A stretch of DNA of 64,000 bases from Gnetum montanum. Taxonomy: Eukaryota > Streptophyta > Gnetopsida > Gnetales > Gnetaceae. The position numbers and the translations under genes are program-made. Below, in pieces: positions 10,760 to 22,480 of the stretch (positions are counted from its first letter, which is position 1; every line of letters begins with the position of its first letter). Below the pieces are notes generated by a model. It saw only the letters and a list, made by a program, of their open reading frames with translations. It ran no database searches and was not told where the DNA came from. Location: assembly GCA_015680685.1 (NCBI GenBank), contig MNCI01006676.1:390191-454190 (forward strand). The letters are read 5' to 3'.

Positions 10760-13535
10760 GTTCCTGGTGGCAGTGGCTCCTCCATGGGTGCCTTTCCCTT
10801 GTCTTGTGCTCCAGGTCTTAGGATTTGATGGCGTTGAAGTATGGCCTGGAGTTTCTCTTCTTCAGTTTGGGGATCCTGTGCCATCCATGCTAATGTTTCG
10901 ATGTTTGATGGGGTAGGCACCTCCCATGTAGTTGTGGAAACATTTTATTTTCCTTAACATACCAAGACACAAACACCTGTCGTTCCTCCTCATAGGCTCT
11001 AGCTTTGTCTCTGTATTATTGAAAATCTGTGAGTCATTGAGCCAAGTCTGTTTCAACACCTTTCTACCCCTAGTAACTTGCTTTAACCACCTCGAGTTTA
11101 GAATTTGTGACCTCCAATTTTTGCAATATTTTCTTGAATTTTGCAAATTTTGTTTCATATTTGATGTAGGTGGTAGCTACTTGTTGCTTGAGCTCTGTTC
11201 TTGGGTGCCCTGCTGTCAACATGGCAAGGTTGGCATACCGTAGGTTTGCCAACTCCATGTACTCTGTGAGGTCCTGGATCTATAGGTCTTGGCTCTTAAC
11301 TTTCACCTAGTGGGCAAACGTGTGTGTCCAATATGGCTTGCCATTCAGTGTGTTGAGCACTAGGAGCATTGATGTGGGCCTTGGCCATATGGATTTCCTT
11401 CTCAATGATTTATTTATACATCCCCACCTGGTCCCAGAAATTCTCCTTTAGTTTTTCATGTCATTTAGCCTCATTCTACCACGTGCTTATTTCAATGGTT
11501 GTCTTCTAATGGATGGCATGTACCTCCTCCATCGAGAGGGTTTGATTTTCCCTGGCTAAATGGTTCATGTTCTAGTTGACCCTGATTAGTTATTCTCGCA
11601 ACTATTGAAAATGTTCTTCAAGAACATTCTTTTGTTTCACCAAAGAGGTCAACCAAAGGTTGTTAGCAACAAATTGTTTGTTTTTCTCTTGTAAGGCTTT
11701 AAGTGCCTTGGTGTGTGCATAAGTTTGCATGTGTGCCATAGATGCATCCCAAATAGCCTTCTCTTTTTCTTTTGCCACCCTTTTATTCTCTGCCACCAGT
11801 TTAGTAAGTTGCTTAGTTCTGAAAGTGTCCAACTAGTCTACGGGAACGAATTGGGAGGGATCCCATTGTGCTGCTTGCAAGGTCACAAGCCTTTCTTGCA
11901 ATCTTTGCACTTCTACTTTAGCATGCTCGGCCCTCATCTCTGTCAAGACCAACTTCCCTTTGGTGGAAATGAGGTCTAATTGTATTGTTGTAACATCCTG
12001 TGGGATGTCAAACAAGGACGTCATTACCTATCCTGTTTGTAGTAATTGATCAAGTACATCCTCATGTTCTGTAGGAGTCATTGAGGTTTCGGCCAGAGTT
12101 TGAGCATCCCGTGCTCCTGTAAGATCTGCCAGTGGCACAACAAACACATTGAATGATTCCCTAATGTGGTCTATGACCACTTCTATGGCTCCTGCTGCAT
12201 CCTAATGCTGCATGACCACCACCATGGCCCCTTCTCCAGTTTCTAACTACACCTGAAAGGACGTAGCATTCCCTAAAATCTATTGTGACCAAGCGCTCTC
12301 TCCTCCTCCTATCTGAATGGACACTTAATCCTATGTGTGATCCATAGAAACCATGGGCTGTACATCATTGTCGATGACATAGAAGAGATTTGCGTCATCA
12401 TGACTTCCCCAACTAACCATCTCAGCGATGGCCCTGAGATGGCTCATCGACAGTCTGTAATCTTGCAGCAATGGCGGTGGTTGATCCTACTAACCCATGC
12501 TAGGCCCTGCTTCTTGTTGTTGGTTGGGTCCCATGCTTGGAAGCTGGTTGGATCCTGCAAGTTGAGTTGCAGTTGGCCCTGCCATTTGTTCTTTTCTTGT
12601 TCTGACCCCAGCATCTGACCAATGATTTTTCTTGCAACTGGTGGCTTTAGCAATTTAGCATACAAAGCATTTTTGGCTTTTCGAAGGACATCATTGGTGT
12701 ATCCTCTGATACCAGCATGTGTACATAGCTTCCTGATAAAACAAGGGAATGGCAATGCAAGCTTCCCTATCTTCCATTCTTCAAACTGCCTTAGGATCTC
12801 CATAAAATATAGATGAGGCAGGTTAACATTAACCTTTCCCATCAACACTGCACATCCTCTTGCCACATATGTTGAAATTCTTTTTAAGCCTTTTGTGGGG
12901 AAGAGGTGATAAGTCCCTATTTTTAAATAAATCCTCTCTTCCTTCATCAACTCCCTAAACGTCTTATCTTCGTTGCCATATGCCCTCTCTAACCAAACTT
13001 GCTGCTCATCAGCGTCTAAACGGGTAGACAACTGAGCAACCTTTGGCCCTGTATTTGGAAGGTTTAATACTTCTGAAATGGCTTGAGTAGAGAAATCAAC
13101 AGTCACACCACAAATGTTAACTGTGGTGCCTTGTTCTTTGTTGTGCCAAAATTGGTACGTTTTCCCTAAGTACTAGGCACATCTTTTAGAGAGGATAGGC
13201 CATAATGGGGACCCTTTAATGTGATCCCTAACGGCCTCCAAAGAAAATTTTACGAAAGATCCAAAGTTTAATTCCACAATCACCACAGTGAATATGGACC
13301 TTTCATGGATGACCTAAACACAATCCTGGGGCAATGTGACATGTTGTCCCTATTCAGATGCTACAGAAACTCCTCCTTCTACCTACCTTGATTGTATAGT
13401 AGCAGGGTCCTCTTGGTAGATACTAAATGATTATTTTGCCTACTCTGCATGCTATTTGGTAGGAACTTGTCCTTCACCTCTCCTAGGTCGTTTGCTCCCA
13501 CCTTGAGCAAGACCTTTCTATTATCCACATTTCGG
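10760..13535 (-). pseudogene. ATH-2 extra ORF: putative plant transposon protein domain plus coiled coil
   Basis: Reading from about 13533 (M-T-P-K-C-G) leftwards, one frame can be followed for some 360 codons, broken mainly by stops at positions that look like former Gln codons. A basic patch (KRPRRGE) comes first. The core is at 12444-13106: VDFSTQAISEVLNLP, then ISTYVARGCAVLMGKVNVNL, then KLALPFPCFIRKLCTHAGI. The LPFPC-[LIF]-I-x-x-LC signature fits the Pfam 'putative plant transposon protein' family (Transposase_32 type), whose role is unknown. After a frameshift, a long coiled coil follows (11070-12024, with KLVAENKRVAKEKEKA). It lies in element sense between a non-coding block and the 3' LTR. 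It is not a DDE transposase as far as I can see. Confidence 0.72.
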
Positions 13536-15250
13536 GGTCATCTGCAATCACATGGGGCCCATCGTTAGTAAGGTTGTTACCAAAGTTAGGTTATACCTTA
13601 CTACTTACCTTAATGAATTTTTTTTATCTCCGTGTGATGTTTCCTGAAAGATTATAATATTTAATTCTCTTTGCTTAGGTGGTTTCCAAATCTAGTTTCC
13701 CAGTATAACTAAGGGGATGAAATTGTTTTTGGCACATTTATCCTTAATTTTGTAACTAATTACCCTTGATAATGTCCTTTGGGTGATGACGACTTTCAAA
13801 AACATTATGTGCTATTCAACGTGTACCCCTCCCCCATGACTAAGCCAAACACTTCGTGTTCAAGTAGGTTCAAAACGGAATGAAAATGGGAGGACTAGCG
13901 AGCGAGTTGTGGATATGAAAGTAAGGGGTGTGTAATCGCAAGTCATAGAGAGAAATTGGAAAAACTTCCCCCAAGTAAATAGTTGCAAATGATGTTAAGT
14001 AGCATAGGGGCGTCACGTATATATATATTTTTGAGACGCTATATCGCATCGGCCACGATATCGCGTACACGATATCACAGCCTATCGATGTTAGGGCACT
14101 ATGGAATATGCCGAATTTTTAAGATTTTCCTGAAAGTAACGATGGAAACTAAGAACATCTGGAATGTTATTAAAGGGTTCTAGGGTAATTCAACTAGTTT
14201 TGAAGGCATGAAAATTATGATGGTATGGAATTTATCAGTAAGGACCTTGGGTGGTAAGGGAGAAAAAGGCTATGTGATGGTTCATAGGAACGTTTGAATT
14301 AGAGGGATAGTAATAAAGGAAAGAATATTGTTGAAAATATGCTAAGGGTAATAGATGGTGTGTGGAAGATGTGTTATGAATGCAAATTACAAAAAATTNC
14401 GAGATCAGACATACTATAGAAGGGATTGTAGAGATTGGGACATGAGGTAACTGACCCAGGGCATAATGAATCCTATGTGTAAGGCATGATTAATGTGTCA
14501 TTAACCCGTCATTCCAAGATCAGGACTAAGTCCATTCCTCTAATCAGTAACATCGCATTTGTTCATCCTATGATGAGCAACTATGAGAGTACCATAACAA
14601 GAAGGCATACGATCACTTGGCATTTTGTTCAGGGGAGGAGTGATTTTTACTTTGTGGCACTTACTTTGTTTGTTTGTTTTTTTGGATTGCTAAATCTAGA
14701 GAAGCCACCAACCTTCAGGCATGGGTGCATGTCTTTCCAGTGGGACCCCCTAGAACAGCATTGGATTTTTAAGTGCCTTTTGATTACTCCTACTCCCATT
14801 TTTAGTTAGATCTACAAGGATCTTATTACAACCACGTTGTGTGATAACTCTCACAAACATCACCAAAGAGAATCCGCAAGTCCCCTTGATGTCACACCCT
14901 AATCATTCTCTCTTGATCCATCCTTCTTCATTCTAGGTACAATGAACAAAAATTTAATTTTAAGTTTTAAGAATGTCAAGAATATCACTGTACCCTCGAA
15001 CAAAACCTCTTATTTGTAGAATGGATGAGTGGGTGTAATGGGCTCACTATCCAAATAATTGATCGTTTGAGACTTGATAACATAGAAGACACCTCAACCA
15101 ACGAGCCACATAAGTGTTTTATTCGTAGATGAGATTACTTATAAAAAGATAAAAAGACAAAAAGATAAAACAAGAATTTGAAAAATGAAAAACTAGAAAA
15201 CAAAAAATTCTAAAATTAAAAAAATGAAAACATATTTATTAATCCTGCTT
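13536..15250 (-). other. ATH-2 non-coding block with U3-like cluster
   Basis: No coding region is supported here. In element sense, 14700-14760 holds the family motif GGAAAGACATG, then CCCATGCCT, also seen after pol in ATH-H (about 19280) and ATH-3 (about 44360). At 14040-14085 there are GATATCGTGTACGCGATATC-type palindromes, with a TATATATATA run at about 14021-14032, like an LTR U3. At 13828-13848 there is TTAGTCATGGGGGAGGGG. One N is at 14399, and an A-rich stretch lies at 15140-15240. Confidence 0.6.
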
Positions 15251-15254
15251 GTTA

Positions 15255-17311
15255 TTAAAATGGGGAATATCCCCCGTAACTAAATGGTTGAGCATGGAAA
15301 GGATTAATAAATGAAATATGAGGATCCTTGCATGTTAGAAACATTGAAACTCGATCATACTTACCCCATTGGGGTTCACACACTTGATTATAGTAAGCAT
15401 AGTCGGGCAATTTATAAGATGTGGTTCCCTGGTAAAGAGTTGACCCACTATGATACTTGAGACCGTAAGATGGTATGCAAGGATCGGGATGTCGCTCTCC
15501 ATGGTTGTATTCATTGGGCCATATGGTTGTTGGAGTGTTAATTGATGGCCCTGATGAAGTAACACGAGGCATTGGGTTCGAAGAAAAGGGTGCACCATAG
15601 TGTTGAACTTGTGCTGAGTTGGAGAATGCAGTGGCCTTGGAACTGTATTGTCCCTTCCTATGGTCATGTCTAAAGAAGGGACTCCTTCGATGTTGAGGAG
15701 GTCTCTCACTTTTGTTGGCAATAGTAGCACAAGTAACATTTTTGGGTTGTTGCTATGGTGCAGACACTTCAGGAATAGTAGGTGGCAATGTAGAAGGAGG
15801 GGAAGGATGAGAACGTTGAAATTTAGAAGAAGTGTAAGGTACACAAGGCGGTGGTTGTGTTGAGAACATGGGCTGATAGTACCAAGGAGTATCATAATGC
15901 GGTGAGATAGAGTATGTTGACCCAGTTGGGGAAACAGGATGTTGGACTAGATAAGCATTTGGATTCGATTGATATGAAGGGTGTCTTCAATTTAGGGATG
16001 GCTTCCCCATGACTGGGATTGTTGCCACTGTGATTGAATATAGTATCTCTGTACGAACTCTAGGTGTAACGTGTTTCCCTAATGCTCATATAAATGTAAC
16101 AAGATTGGGCATTGGCCCTTGGGGTGATCATATAGGCAAATGTTGCATTCATACGTATGATCAGTAGTCAAGCTCTCATTTCCCTCATCCCTTCTTTCCG
16201 ATTGTCCAATGATATTTTTTCCTGCTTCTTGGATTGTCAAAACTCTATCTCCAATAATATTGATATATTCCCCACACTTTTTATGCATCCATTCCAGCAC
16301 TTTATTGATCTTTGCCTCGACTTCCTCTAATGATTTTTGTACTGGAAAAGATGGTTCCTCCTCCTTAAGATAGGTTGATTTCTCCCTTTTGTGATTATGG
16401 ACCTTTGTTAAGTTGAGATTTTGGTCCTGTTGATGTTCTTCAACACTCTCCCATCTAGCCATTTCTCCTCCTTCTTTTGCTACCCACTTAATAAGCTCTT
16501 GGAATTGATGGGTTTGTAGTTCGTATAGTTGACCTTGGGCATACATCCCTAAGGTCTCTCTTTTTCATCATGAAGCCCATCAATGATATGGTACATTAGC
16601 CTTTCCTTAGAGAACTCATGGCCTGGCTCGGACAGTTGTTTAACAATGCATAATATCTTTCTAGGTCCATGTCCAAGGGTTCATGTTGTGCCTGCTTCCA
16701 CTCTTGGATTTGTTTCCTCAAGGCCAACACTCTTGCGTAAGTTTGATATCTTTCGTTAAAGAGTTCTACCATTATTTGCCAATGTCGTATTGAATTTGGT
16801 TTTAATGATCTATACCATACTTTTGCTTGGCCAACAAGTGTCATAGGAAAGAGCTTGATTTTTTGCCAACCATTATCAATGTTTTTCCATGCCCAAGCAT
16901 CGTAGAAGGCTTGTAAATGTTGTTGTGGATCTAATTCATAGCCTCCTAACAAATTGGAAAAGTTGTTTAAATCTAGCCTAGGTAGGCGACTCTCTTTACG
17001 ATGCCTATGGGAGATCCAAACAGCCTCTTATATTTGCATTAGGCTTGTAGTGGCCAATAGGGGTTCATCATCGTCGAGTAAGTTGTGCTTTCATGCGTTG
17101 GGACGAAGCTACCTTCATTTATGTTTATAAAAAATCCCCACCTTAGATTGCGTACTCCAATCTTCATTATCATATAATTTGTTGGTTCTCCAATGAATTG
17201 CCTCACTAGATGTGACATTATCGTAGTCTTGTAGAAGAGGCATGGTTGTGAAATTGTGTGTGAACTTTTATGTGACTTTTTGTAATTATTTCTTCCTAAA
17301 ATATATATCAT
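15255..17311 (-). pseudogene. ATH-2 gag
   Basis: The capsid core (retrotransposon gag family) is well kept at 16596-16952 (GGYELDPQQHLQAFYDAW, VGQAKVWYRSLKPNSIRHW, LFNERYQTY). A Glu/Lys-rich helical region follows at 16079-16546 and ends in a CX2CX3HX4C knuckle (C-N-I-C-L-Y-D-H-P-K-G-Q-C) that would bind RNA. The Tyr/Pro-rich tail runs to 15255. The N-terminal part (17039-17311) ends VPTHES then TMMNPYWPLQA. Stops and shifts separate the three blocks. Unlike ATH-1, the core has no deletion, and no protease follows. Confidence 0.82.
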
Positions 17312-17364
17312 TAATTCCTATATAGTGATCTTGTATGATACAACTAATCTAGATAACTAGCACC

Positions 17365-17383
17365 GTCCTCGACAACGACGCCA
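17365..17383 (-). promoter_or_regulatory. ATH-2 primer binding site (tRNA-Asp type)
   Basis: In element sense it reads TGGCGTCGTTGTCGAGGAC, two or three transitions from the tRNA-Asp complement, and directly abuts the 5' LTR. Confidence 0.83.
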
Positions 17384-17384
17384 A

Positions 17385-18226
17385 TGATGAGTGGCGAGGT
17401 ACCCCTACACTCAACCATACGAATATGAGCGTTTCACGCACGATTCGGTTGAACTCCATAGATGGATGAGCTGTGGTATCTAGATGGTTACTCGTAGATC
17501 GTAGTTCGTTGTCTTCCCACCTGGACTAGTATTAGCTTTGTCACATATGGTTTAGTCCAAAGTGAGGTGTATGATGTGTTCCTATACTAATGCTACTCCT
17601 AGGTATGATGGGAAATAATATTAACTAAGCTAGGAGAGAGAGAGGGTGAGAGAGAATCTAAACTAGCCTAAGTGTGATGAGCATCCATTCCTTAATCATC
17701 CATATACATCTTGGACCTCGTGCACGACTACCACTGGGATTACCAAACGCATGGCCTAAGTACACTACTGGGTTACCAAGTAGTCACACTTAAATGCTCA
17801 TGATTAAGTCGTACTTGTTCCACATTACTAGGAGATAAGGGTAGAGAGATATTAACTAAGAAAGCAGTAAATAACAATAACAATAACAATTAAATAAATA
17901 ATTAAGCTAAGTTGATGCTACAATGATGAAGTAATCTTGATCTTAATTGCCGGTCATGTGCATGTCCAAGTACGTCACACTCGAATAAGGATGTCGTACA
18001 ATTACAATCATCACACTGTGGACATGCACTGGGAGAAAATGGTTGAGAAGACAAATTGACATATTAAAAACTATTGAAAACTTAAACTTCAAAAAAACTC
18101 CTTACCAAAACTACCTACCTCTTATTTATAGATGAGGAGATAGGCTTCGATATCGTGTCTAGGCTATGATATCGCATACGCGATATCATGCGTGCGATAT
18201 TTCAGCCACCAATTCATGACTCATCA
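17385..18226 (-). repeat. ATH-2 5' LTR
   Basis: On the + strand it runs TGATGAGTGGCGAGG to ATGACTCATCA. The sense TATA is at about 18117-18132, and the U3 palindromes are at 18140-18200, one copy being a single base from perfect (TGATATCGCATACGCGATATC region). Confidence 0.9.
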
Positions 18227-18231
18227 TCAAT

Positions 18232-18400
18232 GAACTAAGCTTCAAACATTGTGGGAAGGACCTTATTTAATTTATAAAACTTTTCCTTTGGGGGCCATGA
18301 TGATCTACAAACCTAAAAGCCCAGACAAGAAACAACTGGTCAGCATACAATAAGTCAAACCTTTCCATGAGCATAAGCCAGCAAATATAATAAATGCCTC
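18232..18400 (+). pseudogene. ATH-H integrase C-terminal end
   Basis: After the ATH-2 insertion the + strand continues with FQTLWEGPYLIYKTF-like residues (LSFKHCGKDLI in the shifted frame), then GAMMIYKPKSPDKKQLVSIQ and VKPFHEHKPANI. These match the end of Athila-type integrases, whose last domain binds DNA. Coding ends near 18390. Confidence 0.7.
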
Positions 18401-20458
18401 ATCGAATGGACAACCAGACTCCATATTTTAGATCTCCTCCTTTCAACTTAGTCATGGAGGAGATGGCCATCCACACTAACTATATAAGTGGCTCCTCAGT
18501 TTTTCACCATTTTTGTTTTATACATTTTTGTTTTGCAACTTTTTGTTTTACACATTCTTTATTTTACATATTCTTGTTTTCATGTTATTAATATTTTCTA
18601 ATTTTTGGTTTACATCATTGTTAGTACATTTGTCATTTCTTGAATATTTTACACTTTCTTTTATATTTTCTTTTATTCTACTATGATTTTCTAACTTTTA
18701 CTAATAAGTGCTAGGCATAGTGGTAATTCATTACTTGATGGTGGTATGTACTATTTTGTTATTTGATTTTTGGTGTCTAGATTCTAGCTTTGAATTTTGT
18801 TACTAATAATTAGGACATGGTTTCTTTTCATGCAACAGGCAGTGAGTCCACAACATTCACCCATTCACAAACTCTATGGTTTTCCTTGTTTTGGAAATAT
18901 GCAGTCCCTTTTTCATTAACAAAACTATAAAAAATTTGTGACTTTGGTAGTTTTTGAAATTTGAAAGGATTCAAAGGTTTGAACAAGGTATGACTTCAAG
19001 GGGATTTGGTATTCTTTGTGCCTTTCTACTTGCTTAGGTGCATGTGTGATTTCATGGATTTCTTACCATTCCATGTCAACCAATAAAAGGAAGTTGATTA
19101 ACTCTTTGCATGGTGTGGTTCCCATAAAACAAATAATTGAAATTCAAAGCACATCCTTTAGACACAATAAACAAATAATTCTTTACATGGTGTGGTTCCC
19201 ATTTCAAAAAAAATGATGGGAATTCAAAGCACACCCCTTAGACAAAATAAATGGGCTACAAGCACTGGTTATGGGACTAGAAAGACATGTTACCCATGCC
19301 TAAAGGTCCCCCATAACTAAGGCCCTTCCTCATTTCCTACTTCTCTTTTCTTCTCTAATAAGGAATAATGGTTGTTTTGTGAAAGCACTCTTGTGTCTCA
19401 AGGTGTTAGACTAGTCTTAGAATGATGATGCGAAGTCACTGAATGTGGCTAGTTTTGGTCTGGACTAAGGATGAATCTTATGAATTCATTTAACCATAAA
19501 TTCACAAGGGACTTCATGTGACATTAATCAAAAACTTTATTTCACTCTCTCTCGTCCATCTATGCTTTCCATATTTCACCTCACTACTGGTTTCATATTC
19601 TTGTTCAATGTCCTAGTTTGATGTGTCAAAATTCTTAGGTAGTTTCTTTTGGGTTTTTGTACTTAACCTTCCATAAGGATTAATCATCCACAAGGCCCAT
19701 AGACTCCTTAGTTTGAAGTTATGCAAGGGTAATAAAAGGCATGTGCCTTCTTTAGGGAGGACCCACTTGCATATCTTTTGGTTGGGTTAGTAAAGTTCTT
19801 TATCTTTAGACACTCTTACAATCAAATCTTTTTGTTTACCTCATTAATGACATCCAATTGTGCACATCTTCATACCATTTTTCAGTGAACTTTCCTTTTT
19901 ATTGTTGTGAATTCTTACATCCTCTTCAAATATTTCTTTGTGGAGAAATTTTTCAAATTTAATCAACTACTTATCTATTTTACCCTATTTGTTAGTCTTC
20001 CCATAACACTCCTAAAAAAATCAATCTATCACAATCATAACCTAGTCAAGTGTAACCACTGATGAGGTAAGGTACTTACTAGCTATGTGTTACACATTGC
20101 ATACTAATTCGCAGTTTTGTTGTGATTATAGTGGAAGGCATGGATTGGAAGTGGGATTATCCTTACCAAGGATGATGCAATAGTACCACACAATGAGGAT
20201 TGTTTGTGATCATTGGATCTTCTCTCTCACTGTTCAGCTACCAAGGGGGTGGATGTTAATTTTATACATGGTGTTCTCTTCTCTTTTCATGAACACCAAA
20301 ATTTTATAAAAGATTGTATATTCATACACTCAAGCACTCAGAGTTCGTTGTTCCATCTGAGTTAGCTTATATGTCAGTCAATAATCCCATATCTTCCTAA
20401 TATTTTGTAATGAACTTGTTCCTCCTCTTCTTTACTCAAGGATGAGTTTTCATTTAGT
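18401..20458 (+). other. ATH-H 3' non-coding block
   Basis: About 2 kb lies between the end of pol and the purine tract, with no supported coding region. It starts with GTCATGGAGGAGATGG (18452), then a T-rich run (18490-18680). At 18830-19340 it is clearly related to 43970-44400 of ATH-3 (CATGTTACCCATGCCTAAAG at about 19286). The last 130 bases match the same place in ATH-1 and ATH-3. No envelope-like frame can be made out, although Athila relatives often carry one here. Confidence 0.65.
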
Positions 20459-20468
20459 CATGGGGGTA
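20459..20468 (+). promoter_or_regulatory. ATH-H polypurine tract
   Basis: CATGGGGGTA stands directly before the TGATGAATT start of the 3' LTR, preceded by the conserved GATGAGTTTTCATTTAGT. Confidence 0.82.
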
Positions 20469-21333
20469 TGATGAATTATGTTTTGACTGGCTCCAATATC
20501 GAAGCCTTGACATCGGATACCCAATGTTGAAGCCTAGGATGCAATGTCAAATATTTGATATCATGAGGTATATGCTAGCCTATAAATATAGTGCTTGGGC
20601 TCACAGTTTTCATAAATTTTTGATATATTTTATCAATTTTTATCATAGATAGCAAAGCTCTTGCAATTTTTTTTCTCTAGCGTTAGAATGTTTTTTGAGT
20701 GCCTGCAGTAGGATTCTGAATGTGTATGGATCTTTGTTCGAACACTAATGTACCTAAGCATAGCAGTGTAACAAGAATAAAAACGAATCCTTTTGATCAT
20801 CCTTGCAGCATTGAGAATAAATTAAATGTTTCCTTAATGCATTTAATATTCATGCACTTCATTTCAATGTGCTTTAATTAAGCAATTAATTTCTAGTTAT
20901 TAATGAACACAAGCATGACCACCTTGAGCATACATGTAGCACTTAGTGACCTAGAAATGCTTGATGTTTGGTAGCCCAATAGTGCTATACATGTTCAGGA
21001 TGTGTCTAGAAAGTGGGAACAAGTACTTGTGTTAGGCTAGCTAGGTAGTAGAATAATTAGATATTAAATTCCTCTACCTTCTATTCTTATTGTAGGAAAT
21101 TAAACTTACAAAACATAAAAATGACAAAAAATCATGTGCCTCAATTACACTTAAACCATATCCTTAAGCTTCACAAGTGTAGTTCAAAATATAATGAATG
21201 TTCTCAATGCCCATTTCACTTCCTAGAGAATTAGTGCACTGGAGAACTATGGGTCCATGAAATTTGACTAGATCACATGTGAACGCCTTTGTGATCCATA
21301 TGGTTGGGTGTAGGGGTACCTCACCACTCATTA
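20469..21333 (+). repeat. ATH-H 3' LTR
   Basis: It starts TGATGAATTATG and ends CCTCACCACTCATTA (TCATCA expected, one C-to-T change). TATA (CCTATAAATATAG) is near 20579. A TTTATTC/AATAAAAACG region near 20770 marks the poly(A) signal area. U3 is only about 110 bp, with decayed ATATC repeats. Confidence 0.85.
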
Positions 21334-22480
21334 GTTCCTCAAAAAGTTAAAGTTAAAGTGATCATTCATCACCATCTCACCTACGTATCTTAAGAACATG
21401 TGCATCTTATAAGGCAAACTCTAATCCATCCATCATTTCATATGTAATTTAACTAATCAATTTCATCTCTTTTCTCATCTTCTTAAAAAATCTACAACTT
21501 TCAAATAGGACTCAAATTGTCAAGAGGTTTTTTATCTAATCAAGCATGCCCTAACCAACCTTCATGTTCTTCAGCCCCCTCGATTTGATCTTTCTTTGTA
21601 TTTGTATCTTTTTAATTCTAATCACTTTATCATAATTATTCTTTACCAATGACATGAAGATGATGTCGATCTCCCTATCTACTATATCTCTCATCCCTTC
21701 TCTAATTATAAAATGTGTTATATGAATACTGGGAAATATTACTTAAGTCTTATCTTTGTCCTTAATAAATGGAAATACTACCTAATGGAGGCAAAGATTC
21801 ATGTCATTTGCTGAGATAACATCTTATGATCTATCATTGCTAATTATTATGATAATAAGTTCATGGTAAAATGGAAAACACTTCCAATTCAATTTGAGTT
21901 ATCCTATCTTGCTCAACACTTGATTAAGGGACAAGCCAGAGCAAATTTACTTACATTAGCCCCATCATCTAAACCTTCTATCATAACTATCCATCCTCCT
22001 CCTGAGGAATCAAGTAAGGAAGAGATACTTCCTCCCCTAACTATGACATTAACACACAAGGATTTTGATTGATACTTGTACTTTGGTGGTGCTCATACAA
22101 CCCAAGGTTCTAGTGTAGCTTGCATACTTCACTGCCTTGTTATGAATCCTATTTATTAAACTTATAAATTTAATTTTTCATGAACTAACAATATGGTAGA
22201 ATATGAGGGTCTTAATTAAGGTTTGCTCTTAGCACTCCAACCTAGAATTAAGAGGATTTTCATCCATGATAACTCTCAATTGATCATACACCAAGTAAAC
22301 AACAAATATGCTTATAAGAATGAACATCTTCAATCTTATCTAGACTTAGTAAAAAAATTACTGAATTTGATAAATGCATACTCATACATATCAATCTCTC
22401 AAAAAACATTCTCACTAACACATTAGATACTTTTGTCCTTTTTCTTGATTCATCTTTCCTTAAAGATTATTTATCTAATT
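21334..22480 (+). pseudogene. TAT-I RT end, RNase H and second RNase H
   Basis: The first part reads like the connection domain of Tat RTs (EVFYLIKHALTN, LHVLQPPRFDL). At 21863-22072 it gives KWKTLPIQFELSYLAQHLIKGQARANLL, the usual end of the first RNase H. An archaeal-type RNase H then begins (YFGGAHTTQGSSVACIL from 22079; NNMVEYEGL near 22190; LLALQPRIKRIFIHDNSQL at 22226-22280). Catalytic Asp and Glu equivalents are partly visible (first Asp replaced by Gly). Stops break it several times. The same block is present in TAT-II at 54070-55230. Confidence 0.75.

Larger units (their letters stand above)
9706..18226 (-). mobile_element. ATH-2: Athila-like element with gag and an extra ORF, no pol
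   Basis: LTRs at 9706-10555 (3') and 17385-18226 (5') are flanked by an exact 5-bp duplication, TCAAT at 9701-9705 and 18227-18231. A tRNA-Asp-type primer site and the family purine tract are in place. The interior carries gag (15255-17311), a non-coding block (13540-15250) and a long extra reading frame (10760-13535) where pol would be expected. No protease, RT, RNase H or integrase is visible. LTR differences are mainly transitions. It is likely mobilised in trans by pol-bearing relatives such as ATH-3 (inference). Confidence 0.88.
1..21333 (+). mobile_element. ATH-H: Athila-like Ty3/gypsy retrotransposon, 5' part outside window
   Basis: This + strand element enters from the left edge at its reverse transcriptase active site and ends with its 3' LTR at 20469-21333. 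Its own pieces are 1-1063, 7895-8287, 8765-9705 and 18232-21333. The pieces read as one integrase once two minus-strand insertions (ATH-1, ATH-2) and a tandem duplication are set aside. RT and RNase H motifs match the Athila lineage, while the roughly 0.87-kb LTR is shorter than classic Athila LTRs. It appears inserted in the RT region of TAT-I, because Tat-type RT/RNase H resumes just after 21333 (right flank GTTCC). Its left flank is outside the window, so the target duplication cannot be checked. Many stops and shifts make it inactive. Confidence 0.85.

Noticed and set aside
10932-11243. + strand 103-aa frame
   Set aside because: Antisense shadow of the ATH-2 extra ORF coiled coil.
15648-15863. 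+ strand Arg-rich 71-aa frame
   Set aside because: Antisense of the ATH-2 gag tail.
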